Positions 7,410 through 16,192 of a DNA stretch of 58,573 nucleotides are shown one piece after another. Both the position numbers and the translations under genes were made by a program. How positions within the stretch are numbered: position 1 is the first letter of the stretch; every line of letters starts with the position of its first letter. The notes beneath the pieces were generated by a model, which saw only the letters and a list, made by a program, of their open reading frames with translations, ran no database searches and had not been told where the DNA came from. This stretch comes from Bacteroidota bacterium (GTDB lineage Bacteria > Bacteroidota > Bacteroidia > Cytophagales > UBA9547): positions 1-58,573 of the forward strand of contig RDZG01000084.1 of assembly GCA_004293915.1 (NCBI GenBank). Direction: 5' to 3'.

Positions 7410-10400
7410 TTAAAAACTTCTGTTTATCCCCAACACATACCTAAACTCCCAAGCTTGTTTTCCTGTTGGATATTGATTTACAAAAACAGGAAAATCAGCA
7501 CGGATAACCAAAGGTTTGATATTCAAATCTCCAAATTTTATGGTTAATGCTGTGCCAGGACCAGCACTCATTCTTACATTTCCTAAAGCTTGGTTATCGT
7601 TTATTTTATCAACAGAAAGTAAGCCAATATCATAAAATAAATACGTATCAAGATGTACATATTTTGATGTTTTTCCAGCTTTTATAGGGAATATTTTGTC
7701 AAAATCCATTTCAATATTTATAGATGCTCCAGAGCGACCGATATAATTATTAATCGTATTTCCTTCAAAAATTTGGGGTGCCAAATAACCAGCAAAACCT
7801 CTTATATTTAACCCTCCTGCAGGTTGAAAATGATTAATATCTGCACCATAACCTGTCCAGTTTTGTGGAATAATTCCCGAAGCACGATATAAACGGTTCG
7901 AGAATTGCTCTTCAGGTGAGGCATTTGCTAGGTATAAAGCACTTTCTTTTGGGGTATTTCCCATACCATATCGTGCAAAAATTCGAGTTCTGAATTCGAG
8001 TTTTCCAGCATTAAAATTATTAGTGGTATTAAACTGTAAATAACTGTAATTAAATTGATTGCCTATTCCAGGTGTTCGCATTTCGGCAGTCCACTCCCCT
8101 ATTCCGTTTAAAAATGGATAATTTCTTTTTATTCCAAAGTTAATAGCTGTGTTCCATTTTTCAATTTCCCAAGCAGTGGGATAAAGCAAATATGGACTTT
8201 CAGTGATTTTTGAACGATATTGAGCCAAATGATTGATAAAAAGTTTTGTTCCTCGTGGATTTCGCAAATCTTGTGCTTTAAAAAACTTTTCGAAGCCAAA
8301 TTGAGTGCGAAATAATCCCGCATTGTGTTGTGTTTCTTGAAATACATACAATTGTTTCCATAAATATGTACTCAAATTAAAGCGGTTAAGTGTGTACCAA
8401 GATATGCGGTGATTGTTTTTTTGTTGTGCTAGTGGAACATCTTGTAACAATCTGGTATTGAACCAAATGTAATAATTTTCTTCGTAAAATTTATTAAAAT
8501 ATTCGCCATGATAATTCAATCCAAGTTGTAACCCATCAAAACGATTCCACCAAATATCAGGACGGAAATAATTTCGTTTTTTAGTCCAATCTTGTGGATT
8601 TAAAACATAATTTTCAAACTGATTTTTTTCAAAAGATTCATATTTAGTGGCATTATCGAGCAGATTCATATCTGCCAACTCGTTTTTAGGGTCGATTTGT
8701 ACATTTTTAATTTTTCCAGACACAGTTACAATGGCTTCATACGTAGGTTGAAGTTTGTCCCAACCATACCATTTTGGCAAAACTGTTGCATTTGTTTTTT
8801 TCTCAAACCATGTATTTGGAATATAATAGTCAAATTTGCCTTTAGAAGTTGTAAGTGTAAAATCTATGGGCATTTGCATTCTGCCTCTACGTCTAAATTT
8901 AATTTTGTAACTAAATAATGAGTCTGATTTGTTTAGTTTTTTTACATCAACAATCTGATAATCAATAAATTTTGTTGTTTCTAACCATTGATCAAAAAAC
9001 CATGTCAAATCGGTTTGGGTATATTCTGTAATAGCATCTCTGAAATCTTCGGGATAAGGATGTTTGCCAGTCCATTTTTTTACATAATGTTGCATAGCTT
9101 TCAGAAAAAGTGAATCCCCTAACACATATTTCAAATTATAAAGCATCACACCCGTTTTGTGATAAACCAAACGGTAACTTCCGCCTTGTCTGATAGCCCC
9201 ATGAAATCCAGAAGAGTGTGTATTCAATTGCTCATCATAACCTGTGTGAACATCTTGTAAATAAGGATTATACAAACTTTCGAAACGTGTGGTGATGCTA
9301 TCCTGACGTTTTTTTATATAATTAGAAGTTGCCCCACGTTGGCGTTTTTTACCCACAATTTTATCGAGCGACCATATAGTGGCAAACTGTGTAAAACCCT
9401 CATCCAAACTTGCTCGGTAAGTTTCGTTGCTGCCCAACATACCATAAAACCACATATGCCCTACTTCGTGAGCCAACAAACCTTGATGTTGCGGGTAAGC
9501 ACCCCCATCGAGCGTTAGCATCGGATATTCCATGCCATCTTGGGCATCGGCAACAATTATTTTGGGCCAAATATATGTGCCAAAATCGTTGGAATACACA
9601 CGCATTACCTCTCTGGTGAAATTGGCAGAAGGCAACCATTTTTTGATGTTTGGTTCTTGCACTAAAGCAATAACATCAATTCCATTAAAACTTACTTTAT
9701 CTATACGATAAAGCGGGTCGGCTGTAAAAGCAAAATTATGCACATTAACCGCATAATATTTCCAGGTTTTTGTTTTTCCAACTTCTTTTGGGATGATGAC
9801 ACTTGGTTTTTCAGTTGCAGCATTTCCTAAAAATCGTTTAAAATCTAGTTTTTGTTTGAGGGAATCAGGCATAACGTTAGCTTCGTTCATCAACACACCG
9901 GTAGCTTCCACAATATACTCTTGCGGAAAAGTTAGCTCCACATCAAAACTACCAAAATTGGCATAAAATTCTTTATCCAAATGTTGATCTGTATGCCAAC
10001 CAAATTTTTTATCGTACACACAAATTATAGGATACCAATGCACCCCATCAAAATGTTTTATGCCATTTGAAACAAAGGTTTTGTTTCGCCTACGCATACT
10101 GCCTGTGTCCCAATAGGTTTTAAATGAGCAAGTTATGACAATTGAATCTTGTGATTGTAATTGTTCGTTTAAAAATACTTTTAAAATAGTATTATCTAAT
10201 TGCGTTTTGACCTCTTTGCCATTTACCTTCCAATTTTTAGTAGTTGTGCCTAATTTTTGTGCTTCTGATTTTCCAAATTTAGGTTTTAGTTTATTGTTTT
10301 TCCACAAATTATCATAATAACTATCGGGTTGAAAAGCATTTTCGTTGAGATGAAAAAACAGCTCAGTCAGTGCATTTGGCGAATTATTATAATAGGTTAA

Positions 10401-10598
10401 TGTATATTCAGTAGCTTCAACCGTGTTTTCTATATCATCAACTTGGGCTTTGATTTCGTATTTTACATCTTGTTGCCAATAGCCTTCGTAAGGTTTATTG
10501 TTTTTCCAATAATATTGATTTTGTGCAGACCTAAACGGAACAGTGTATTGCGATTGTGCAAAAATAAAGGCTGGGAGGAGAAGGAGGAAGGTTTTCAA
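7410..10598 (-). CDS. M1 family metallopeptidase with C-terminal beta-barrel-like domain
   Basis: Zinc aminopeptidase-type protein, 1062 residues. Residues 1-17 look like a signal peptide. The catalytic domain holds the exopeptidase-type motif DGMEYPM (the GAMEN position) and the zinc site HEVGH (His377, Glu378, His381) with Glu400 nineteen residues further on, as M1 requires. The last 350-400 residues are rich in alternating aromatic strands and glycine-rich turns and end in Phe, like an outer-membrane beta-barrel (GLNIRGFAGYLAPQ resembles Omp85-type barrels). The start is a TTG at 10598, six bases after the stop of the upstream ariB-like gene, with an in-frame stop just before it. It probably lies on the same transcript as the defence pair, though a link in function is unlikely. 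Peptidase call firm; barrel is an inference from composition. Confidence 0.88.
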   Translation of the reverse strand: MKTFLLLLPAFIFAQSQYTVPFRSAQNQYYWKNNKPYEGYWQQDVKYEIKAQVDDIENTVEATEYTLTYYNNSPNALTELFFHLNENAFQPDSYYDNLWKNNKLKPKFGKSEAQKLGTTTKNWKVNGKEVKTQLDNTILKVFLNEQLQSQDSIVITCSFKTYWDTGSMRRRNKTFVSNGIKHFDGVHWYPIICVYDKKFGWHTDQHLDKEFYANFGSFDVELTFPQEYIVEATGVLMNEANVMPDSLKQKLDFKRFLGNAATEKPSVIIPKEVGKTKTWKYYAVNVHNFAFTADPLYRIDKVSFNGIDVIALVQEPNIKKWLPSANFTREVMRVYSNDFGTYIWPKIIVADAQDGMEYPMLTLDGGAYPQHQGLLAHEVGHMWFYGMLGSNETYRASLDEGFTQFATIWSLDKIVGKKRQRGATSNYIKKRQDSITTRFESLYNPYLQDVHTGYDEQLNTHSSGFHGAIRQGGSYRLVYHKTGVMLYNLKYVLGDSLFLKAMQHYVKKWTGKHPYPEDFRDAITEYTQTDLTWFFDQWLETTKFIDYQIVDVKKLNKSDSLFSYKIKFRRRGRMQMPIDFTLTTSKGKFDYYIPNTWFEKKTNATVLPKWYGWDKLQPTYEAIVTVSGKIKNVQIDPKNELADMNLLDNATKYESFEKNQFENYVLNPQDWTKKRNYFRPDIWWNRFDGLQLGLNYHGEYFNKFYEENYYIWFNTRLLQDVPLAQQKNNHRISWYTLNRFNLSTYLWKQLYVFQETQHNAGLFRTQFGFEKFFKAQDLRNPRGTKLFINHLAQYRSKITESPYLLYPTAWEIEKWNTAINFGIKRNYPFLNGIGEWTAEMRTPGIGNQFNYSYLQFNTTNNFNAGKLEFRTRIFARYGMGNTPKESALYLANASPEEQFSNRLYRASGIIPQNWTGYGADINHFQPAGGLNIRGFAGYLAPQIFEGNTINNYIGRSGASINIEMDFDKIFPIKAGKTSKYVHLDTYLFYDIGLLSVDKINDNQALGNVRMSAGPGTALTIKFGDLNIKPLVIRADFPVFVNQYPTGKQAWEFRYVLGINRSF

Positions 10599-10604
10599 AA
10601 TGCT

Positions 10605-11462
10605 TTATTTAAAATGAATAAATAGTACACATGAATTAGAAACTTCCCATTCTTTTATTTTATTATATAATTGAGTTCTATTAAAATGAGAAATCGAATA
10701 GTTAATCCTAAAATTACTTGCCAAATCATCATATTTCAAATCTTTAGCATTACCCCTTTTTCTCAAAAATTCAGATAGCGTTTTTAAGAAATCATGACCA
10801 TTAGTAAGTTGAAAAATATCTGGTTTAGATTTTTTTAGATTTTCTAGTTTTTCAAATGAAAGTTCAATGGGCTGTTTTCCAACTTTTTTTAATTCACTAT
10901 TCAATCTAGTTATGTACTTTTCAAATTCTATCTCCATATTATTTATAGAAATCAAATCTTGAAAGCCAAATTCAAATGGTAGTTCTAAAAATTCAATATC
11001 ATTTAACCATTTCAATAAAGATAGTTTTTCTAGGATTTTAAATACATCATTTCTAACTTCTTGATGTTTATTTTTTGGTAAAATTGGCAAATATTCATGC
11101 AAAACGGCACTAAAAACTTCGTTTTCAGCAATCATTGACATTTCAATATCGTGCAAATCGGTTAAAAAAATATTTTGTTTTGTATAGTCAATTTTGTTTA
11201 AGTTAATAAAATCTGCATCTCTAATCCCAAATATCAAATTATGAAATGGCAATAAATCATTAACACAAAGCTCTAATTTCGGATTACCGCCAGGTACCCA
11301 TTCAACTTTACAATAATCTGAATTAAATAATTTTCTAAATAATCGCTCATCGCTACTCCCTTCAACTAGAACGTAAGCAATCTTTAAACTATGAGGATGA
11401 GTAATTGCAAGTCTAAGTTCATCAAACTTATATTGATATGTTATGTCTTTATCTTGATTCAT
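10605..11462 (-). CDS. ariB: DUF4435 TOPRIM nuclease, AriB-like (PARIS defence)
   Basis: A 285-residue DUF4435 protein. In the PARIS anti-phage system AriB is a TOPRIM nuclease held inactive by the ATPase AriA and released when a phage anti-restriction protein is sensed; it then cleaves tRNA and stops growth. TOPRIM features seen: Glu34 in VLVEGSSD, the acidic IRDADF motif, and the DUF4435 motif TDLHDIEM. The ATG at 11462 is chosen because it overlaps the stop of the upstream ATPase by one base (TAATG), the classic coupled arrangement; a longer form from 11501 would overlap 40 bases with an unlikely Cys-rich leader. Length agrees with the two-gene PARIS type. The family call is strong; that it works as PARIS is inferred from pairing. 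Confidence 0.8.
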   Translation of the reverse strand: MNQDKDITYQYKFDELRLAITHPHSLKIAYVLVEGSSDERLFRKLFNSDYCKVEWVPGGNPKLELCVNDLLPFHNLIFGIRDADFINLNKIDYTKQNIFLTDLHDIEMSMIAENEVFSAVLHEYLPILPKNKHQEVRNDVFKILEKLSLLKWLNDIEFLELPFEFGFQDLISINNMEIEFEKYITRLNSELKKVGKQPIELSFEKLENLKKSKPDIFQLTNGHDFLKTLSEFLRKRGNAKDLKYDDLASNFRINYSISHFNRTQLYNKIKEWEVSNSCVLFIHFK

Positions 11463-12691
11463 TACGATGCAATTTCGGCAAGATTTGAGGTTAAGTCCCA
11501 TCTTCCATTCACAATAGCTGGAGCATGTGTAGCTACAACAACTTGAATATTTTGCAGTTTTGCAATCGTAATTAAATCATTTAAAAACTCTTTTTGCCAA
11601 ACAATATGCAACGAAATTTCAGGCTCATCAATTAATAAAAGCACATTTGGTTTAGTATTAAAAATCAATTCGTAGAGCAAAACTACTTCGTGTTGCTCGC
11701 CAGACGAAAGCTGATTTAATTTTAGTTCTTTGCCTTTGGAAGTTTGAAAGTAAAACCCCTTTTCCTTACTTATTTTTATTGATTTATACGTGAACCTTCT
11801 TTCATTTAAAATGGTTGCAAATAAAGTAATTTTAGTTAATAAATCATCAAAAACTTTCAACTTATTCTCTAAATCGCTTAAATAAACAAGTAAAGCTTTT
11901 GCATCTTTTTTGCTATAATTTCTTATTTTTTGTTCATTTTCGTTAATTCCAAATTCATAAAGTTCTTTTTGTATTTTAATTAATACGTTTAATCTTAAAT
12001 TATAGTCATTTTCGCTTATTTCTTTTTTTTCATCAATTAATCTGTCTATATAAGAACTATCTAATTCTTGTGTTTTTTCAAATGAAAGTTGAATAGCATT
12101 AAAGATTTTTTTAGCTAGACTTTCGGCAAGTGTTTCAATGGTATTAACAATAGTTGTTTCTTGTTTGTCTGCACCTATTTGAAGTCTATTTTTAATTCTT
12201 ACTTTTTTTAAAAGCCTTTGTTCTTCAATTATTTTAACCTTAATGTTATCAAAAATAAAATCTAAATCTTGTAGTGAAATTGAATTATTTAATTTTTCAT
12301 TTAAGTTTTGTAAAGATTCATCAAAATTTTTGTATTTATATATCGAACTATGTTTTATGTATGTTACTTTTAAATCCGTTTCATTTATTTCATCAAAATC
12401 TAATTCCCCAATTGATTTATTGTTTAATAGAAATTTAATTTTAATATTTTTAAGAATTTTATCAATTTCAACACTAAATCCATCTTCCAACTTTAAAGTA
12501 ATTTTCTCAAAAACTAATTTTCTCAAAAACTCAAAATTTCTATTAAAAATATTAAAAATAATATTCAAAATCATGGTTTTACCAAAACCATTTGGACCAG
12601 TTATAATAACTACATTTTCGGAATTATCTAATGGGATTTCGTAATTAAATAAATCAAAAAGTTTTTCTATTTGTATTGATTTTATACGCAT
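11462..12691 (-). CDS. ariA: AAA/ABC-type ATPase, AriA-like (PARIS defence)
   Basis: A 409-residue SMC/ABC-like ATPase. Walker A GPNGFGKT at residues 32-39 (Lys38), an ABC signature LSSGE near 325-330, Walker B LLLIDEPEISLH near 350 and a histidine switch ATHAPAIVNGRWDL close to the C-terminus. Between the halves lies a charged coiled-coil region (about 130-290). This order, the length and the direct coupling to a DUF4435 TOPRIM gene match AriA of PARIS, which assembles into a hexamer that cages AriB. It has its own -7 box at 12711-12718. Alternatives are other OLD-like or retron-type ATPases, but those pair with different effectors. Confidence 0.8.
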   Translation of the reverse strand: MRIKSIQIEKLFDLFNYEIPLDNSENVVIITGPNGFGKTMILNIIFNIFNRNFEFLRKLVFEKITLKLEDGFSVEIDKILKNIKIKFLLNNKSIGELDFDEINETDLKVTYIKHSSIYKYKNFDESLQNLNEKLNNSISLQDLDFIFDNIKVKIIEEQRLLKKVRIKNRLQIGADKQETTIVNTIETLAESLAKKIFNAIQLSFEKTQELDSSYIDRLIDEKKEISENDYNLRLNVLIKIQKELYEFGINENEQKIRNYSKKDAKALLVYLSDLENKLKVFDDLLTKITLFATILNERRFTYKSIKISKEKGFYFQTSKGKELKLNQLSSGEQHEVVLLYELIFNTKPNVLLLIDEPEISLHIVWQKEFLNDLITIAKLQNIQVVVATHAPAIVNGRWDLTSNLAEIAS

Positions 12692-12710
12692 TTTTGACTC
12701 AAATTTTATT

Positions 12711-12718
12711 CAAAAATA
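12711..12718 (-). promoter_or_regulatory. -7 promoter element of the ariA-ariB unit
   Basis: On the minus strand this reads TATTTTTG, a match to TAnnTTTG, 19 bases before the ATG at 12691. It gives a leader of about 14 bases. A -33 element is not clear. Confidence 0.45.
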
Positions 12719-12748
12719 AACAAAATATTTATTAAATGTTTAGTTTCC

Positions 12749-13342
12749 TCAAAAAACATCATCAAAAACCTCCATTAAATCTATTTCTAAATTAGGTAAG
12801 ATTTTTAATTTTACTTTATCTTCTCTACCATATTTATTAGCTAAAACATAGCTACCGTTAGTAAGCAAATAAACTTCCAAAATGTTTTCGCCAGGATACA
12901 CAACCCAATATTCAGACACACCTGCTTCTTCGTATAATTTGTATTTTACAGTCAAATCTTTTTTTGAAGTAAACGGAGAAAGCACTTCTAAAACAAAGTC
13001 AGGAGCACCGTTACAGCCTCTGGTGTCAATCAATTCGGGATTGCAAACAATGCAAACATCGGGCTGAACAACGGTTGTAATTTCTTTATCAACCAAACTT
13101 CTTTTGAGCCGAACATCAAAAGGTGCAATAAAAACTTTACACTTGTTTTTTTTGAGTTTATAACTGATTTCAGTAAATATCGAACCGGTAATTCGTTGAT
13201 GATAGGTGTTTGGAGCAGGGCTCATTTTATAAATATAGCCTCTCAAAAGTTCGACCATTTCGTCAAAACGCCAAGTTAAATAATCGGCATAAGTATATGT
13301 TTTGGTTAAATCGAGTTGCGAAATATCAGTTATTACAGCCAT
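12749..13342 (-). CDS. Uma2-family restriction-endonuclease-fold protein
   Basis: A 197-residue Uma2 (DUF820) protein with a PD-(D/E)xK-type nuclease core: Asp95 in QPDVCIV, Asp115 and Glu119 in APDFVLEVLSP, and lysines at 133/135, followed by the YEEAGVSEYWVVYP helix-strand typical of the family. The ATG at 13342 is preferred over the in-frame start at 13363, because the longer start would lie within the predicted promoter and because the paralogue at 33344 begins at the equivalent residue (ITDISQLDL). The biological role of Uma2 proteins is not settled; they are common in Bacteroidota and Cyanobacteria in many copies. It lies directly before ariA but has its own promoter. Confidence 0.85.
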   Translation of the reverse strand: MAVITDISQLDLTKTYTYADYLTWRFDEMVELLRGYIYKMSPAPNTYHQRITGSIFTEISYKLKKNKCKVFIAPFDVRLKRSLVDKEITTVVQPDVCIVCNPELIDTRGCNGAPDFVLEVLSPFTSKKDLTVKYKLYEEAGVSEYWVVYPGENILEVYLLTNGSYVLANKYGREDKVKLKILPNLEIDLMEVFDDVF

Positions 13343-13360
13343 AATTTCGTTTGGTTTACA

Positions 13361-13368
13361 CAAAAATA
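13361..13368 (-). promoter_or_regulatory. -7 promoter element of the Uma2 gene
   Basis: Reads TATTTTTG on the minus strand and sits 18 bases before the ATG at 13342. It helps to fix the shorter start of the Uma2 gene. Confidence 0.45.
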
Positions 13369-13393
13369 TACAAAAAACACAATATTAAAATAC

Positions 13394-13765
13394 TTAAAAC
13401 GGCAAATCGTCTAAAGTACCCTCTAAGCTAACTGAATCAGGCGGTGGTGGCGGAAAACTATCATTTTGCGAACTCGAACTTGCGTTTGATCCTAATGAAG
13501 CACCAGCCAATTCTACTTTCCAAGCTTTTAAGTCGGTATACCATTTGCCGTTAAATTCACGGCTTTCTGCATCAAATTCTAGTTTTAACACATTTCCTAT
13601 TTGTAGCAAATTTTCGTTGGCTTTGTCTCCCCAAATCGAAATACACACTTTTTTAGGATATTGTCCATCGGTTTCAACAATTATGTCTTGTTTTTTCCAT
13701 TGTCCTTTTGCACTTGTGCCTGTTTGCAAAGGTAAAAGTTGAATTAATTTAGCGGTTAATTGCAT
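13394..13765 (-). CDS. DUF3127 OB-fold protein with SSB-like acidic tail
   Basis: A 123-residue DUF3127 protein, a family found mostly in Bacteroidota and related to single-stranded DNA-binding OB folds. Residues 1-85 form the strand-rich domain (KKVCISIWGD, LKLEFDAESREFNGKWYTDLKAWKVE). A flexible Ser/Asn/Pro linker (about 90-112, with PPPPP) leads to a C-terminal GTLDDLPF. This ending resembles the acidic, Pro-Phe tip (DDDIPF) through which SSB recruits partner proteins, so a role at replication or repair intermediates is plausible. It lies between a methyltransferase and Uma2 genes on the same strand. Family firm, role inferred. Confidence 0.8.
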   Translation of the reverse strand: MQLTAKLIQLLPLQTGTSAKGQWKKQDIIVETDGQYPKKVCISIWGDKANENLLQIGNVLKLEFDAESREFNGKWYTDLKAWKVELAGASLGSNASSSSQNDSFPPPPPDSVSLEGTLDDLPF

Positions 13766-13784
13766 ATTTGTTAAGATTTAATTT

Positions 13785-14522
13785 TTATATTTTCTGTCCT
13801 ACAACAATCACTGATAAGCCCAATTTATTGCATAAAATTTTATCAACAAATTTAAAAACAGGCACAAGTGCATTGTATAGTTTCATTTGATTTTTTGGAA
13901 TTGTTTTATTTTTCTGGAGTTTGCCAGATATAAACCAAGCAGGAATTCCCATCGCATTAAAATACTGATTATGAACTATCTGGAAATCGTTTTCTTTGAA
14001 AATAGTTAAAAGCGAATTTGTAGTATATCTTCTAAAATGTTCTAATTCAACATCTAAACGATTATAAAGCTGTTGATATGCAGGAACCAAAATAATGGCT
14101 TTTCCACCTGTTTTCAATAGCTTTTGTATGTTTTTCATAGCCAAACTATCATTCTCAATATGTTCAACAACATTGAGTGCAAAAATGGAATCATATTTTC
14201 CAAATTCGGATGCCATATTAATATCAAAATCCAAATCGGTAATATTTATTTGCAACACATTTTGGTTTGGAAACTTATCTCTAAGTTTTATGCAATAATT
14301 TTTTCTAATATCGCTTAAAGTTATATCAGCATTATTTTGAATAAAAAATGTTGATATATTACCTATTCCGCTTCCGATTTCTAAGATTTTACCTATGCAA
14401 AAAGGGGCTATTGTATCAAACATCCATTCGTTAAAAACTGTTGCCGATTCTATTGCACTCAAATTTTCAAGACCTTCTTGATCTATTTCTTTAAATTGAA
14501 ATTTTTGTTCTATACTACTCAT
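13785..14522 (-). CDS. class I SAM-dependent methyltransferase
   Basis: A 245-residue Rossmann methyltransferase. Motif I ILEIGSGIGN binds SAM, the acidic end of strand 2 is in ADITLSDIRK, and ALNVVEHI plus LLKTGGKAIILVPA follow in order. The C-terminal part (LYNRLDVELEHFRRYT) is the pattern seen in methyltransferases that sit next to dolichol-phosphate-mannose-synthase-like GT2 genes in cell-envelope glycolipid pathways. The ATG at 14522 is used; the TTG two codons earlier overlaps the stop of the upstream GT2 gene, from which it is two bases apart (TGATAATG), so translation is coupled. Substrate unknown. Confidence 0.85.
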   Translation of the reverse strand: MSSIEQKFQFKEIDQEGLENLSAIESATVFNEWMFDTIAPFCIGKILEIGSGIGNISTFFIQNNADITLSDIRKNYCIKLRDKFPNQNVLQINITDLDFDINMASEFGKYDSIFALNVVEHIENDSLAMKNIQKLLKTGGKAIILVPAYQQLYNRLDVELEHFRRYTTNSLLTIFKENDFQIVHNQYFNAMGIPAWFISGKLQKNKTIPKNQMKLYNALVPVFKFVDKILCNKLGLSVIVVGQKI

Positions 14523-14524
14523 TA

Positions 14525-15241
14525 TCAATTAAATAAACCATATTTTATGATACAATATATGGCTCTTACGCCATCTTTCCAACCTATTTTTTTGCCTTCT
14601 TCAAACGTTCTACCATAGTAAGAAATACCAACTTCATAAATTTTTATTTTTGGAATCTTAGAAATTTTAGCCGTAACTTCTGGCTCAAATCCAAAACGCT
14701 TTTCTTGGAGTTTGATATTTTGAATAATTGATGTTCTAAAAAGTTTATAACAGGTTTCCATATCTGTTAGATTGAGATTGGTAAGCATATTAGAAAGCGA
14801 TGTAAGTACCTTATTTCCAATCGAATGCCAAAAAAACAAAATACGATGCGGATTGCCACCCATAAAACGAGAGCCATAAACCACATCGGCATTATCTTTA
14901 AAAACGGGCATCAACATTAGATTATATTCTTCGGGATCGTACTCCAAATCAGCATCTTGAATGATTAAATATTCGCCAGTAGCCTTTAAAATTCCGGTAT
15001 GCAATGCTGCACCTTTGCCTTTGTTTACATCATGTTTTATATATTGAATATTAAAATCAGGATGCTGTTTTAGGTAATTCAAAATGGCTTCTTCGGTATT
15101 GTCTTTTGAGCAATCATTTACGATAATCACTTCTTTTTCAATACTTTGCAAAAGATTTACTGCCTTAATTTTATTCAAAATAAGATGTACAGTTGGACCT
15201 TCGTTATAAGCCGGAATAACAATAGAAAGTTTTTTTAACAT
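14525..15241 (-). CDS. GT2 glycosyltransferase, dolichol-phosphate mannose synthase-like
   Basis: A 238-residue GT-A fold enzyme without membrane helices, with the order expected for DPM1/DPG-synthase types: SIVIPAYNEG at the N-terminus, VNDCSKDNT, GKGAALHTGI, the metal-binding DADLEY, and the acceptor-site region YGSRFMGG followed by TDMETCYKLF. Such enzymes move a sugar from a nucleotide donor to polyprenyl phosphate at the inner face of the membrane. It is the first gene of a coupled pair with the methyltransferase. The exact sugar is unknown. Confidence 0.88.
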   Translation of the reverse strand: MLKKLSIVIPAYNEGPTVHLILNKIKAVNLLQSIEKEVIIVNDCSKDNTEEAILNYLKQHPDFNIQYIKHDVNKGKGAALHTGILKATGEYLIIQDADLEYDPEEYNLMLMPVFKDNADVVYGSRFMGGNPHRILFFWHSIGNKVLTSLSNMLTNLNLTDMETCYKLFRTSIIQNIKLQEKRFGFEPEVTAKISKIPKIKIYEVGISYYGRTFEEGKKIGWKDGVRAIYCIIKYGLFN

Positions 15242-15323
15242 CTATTTTAATTTGATTTTTTTTGTAAAAATAAGAAATTGTTTTTAGGGCTTATGAAAAA
15301 AAAATATTTTTTGAAACAAATAC

Positions 15324-15331
15324 CAAATTTA
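15324..15331 (-). promoter_or_regulatory. possible -7 element for the GT2 gene
   Basis: Reads TAAATTTG on the minus strand, about 83 bases before the GT2 start, in the AT-rich divergent region 15242-15493. There is no clear -33 element, so it is only a candidate. Confidence 0.25.
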
Positions 15332-15493
15332 TAGTTTGGAGATAACATTTTACATAACTGTACTAACCTTTTTTTTATATATTATACAAAATAATATTTG
15401 TTATACTAAATAAATAAATACAATTTACGGAACTTTATTTTATAAATACAAGTTATTACATTAAATAATTTCTTAATATTAAATAAATACAAA

Positions 15494-16129
15494 ATGACAC
15501 TAAGACTTGGCGACATCGCTCCTGATTTTGTGGCGGAGACCACAGAAGGGACAATAAAATTTCATGAATGGCTTGGTACGAGCTGGGGTGTATTATTCTC
15601 ACATCCAGCAGATTATACTCCTGTTTGTACAACAGAATTAGGCACTGTGGCTAAACTTCAAAAGGAATTTGAAGCCAGAAATGTAAAAGTTTTGGCACTT
15701 TCGGTTGATGGAGTAGAATCGCACAAAGGTTGGATTGGCGATATAAATGAAACTCAAAACACAAAAGTTGATTTTCCAATCATTGCTGATCCTGATTTTA
15801 AAGTTGCTAATTTGTATGATATGGTTCATCCAAATGCTTCTGATAAATTTACAGTGCGTTCGGTTTTTGTAATTGGTAGCGATAAAAAAATCAAGCTAAC
15901 GATTACTTATCCAGCATCTACGGGCAGGAATTTTGATGAATTATTGCGTGTGATTGATTCGTTGCAACTTACTGCAAACTATTCTGTGGCAACACCCGCA
16001 AATTGGAAAAATAGCGAAGATGTGGTGGTTTCACCAGCCATAAAAACTGCTGATGCAATTGTAAAATTCCCAAAAGGTGTAAGAGAAATCAAACCCTATC
16101 TGAGAATGACACCTCAACCAAATAAGTAA
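15494..16129 (+). CDS. peroxiredoxin, 1-Cys Prx6 type
   Basis: Thiol peroxidase that reduces hydrogen peroxide, peroxynitrite and organic hydroperoxides in the cytoplasm. The peroxidatic cysteine is Cys45 in HPADYTPVCTTE, and the Prx6 hallmark C-terminal arm is present (NYSVATPANW, GVREIKPYLRMTPQP). No resolving cysteine is found: Cys45 is the only one, as in the 1-Cys type. At 211 residues it is full length. It is followed at once by a strong terminator, so it is monocistronic. Assignment firm. Confidence 0.95.
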   Translation: MTLRLGDIAPDFVAETTEGTIKFHEWLGTSWGVLFSHPADYTPVCTTELGTVAKLQKEFEARNVKVLALSVDGVESHKGWIGDINETQNTKVDFPIIADPDFKVANLYDMVHPNASDKFTVRSVFVIGSDKKIKLTITYPASTGRNFDELLRVIDSLQLTANYSVATPANWKNSEDVVVSPAIKTADAIVKFPKGVREIKPYLRMTPQPNK

Positions 16130-16130
16130 T

Positions 16131-16170
16131 AAAAAAAGAGTCGCGATGATAATATTGCGACTCTTTTTTT
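16131..16170 (+). terminator. rho-independent terminator of the peroxiredoxin gene
   Basis: Perfect 14-bp stem (16131-16144 with 16157-16170) whose G/C core is AGAGTCGC/GCGACTCT, a 12-base loop and a T-run. Because the stem is flanked by A's on one side and T's on the other, it can act in both directions and may also end the tRNA transcript coming from the right. Confidence 0.9.
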
Positions 16171-16192
16171 TGTTAAATGACTAGATTTAAAG

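Noticed and set aside
9400-9639. Open frames on both strands inside the M1 peptidase zinc-site region
   Set aside because: They are mirror frames of the conserved HEVGH region; the M1 frame explains the sequence fully.
11462-11501. Longer N-terminus for the AriB-like protein
   Set aside because: The extra 13 residues lie inside the end of the ATPase gene and include two cysteines; the TAATG overlap gives a much better start at 11462.
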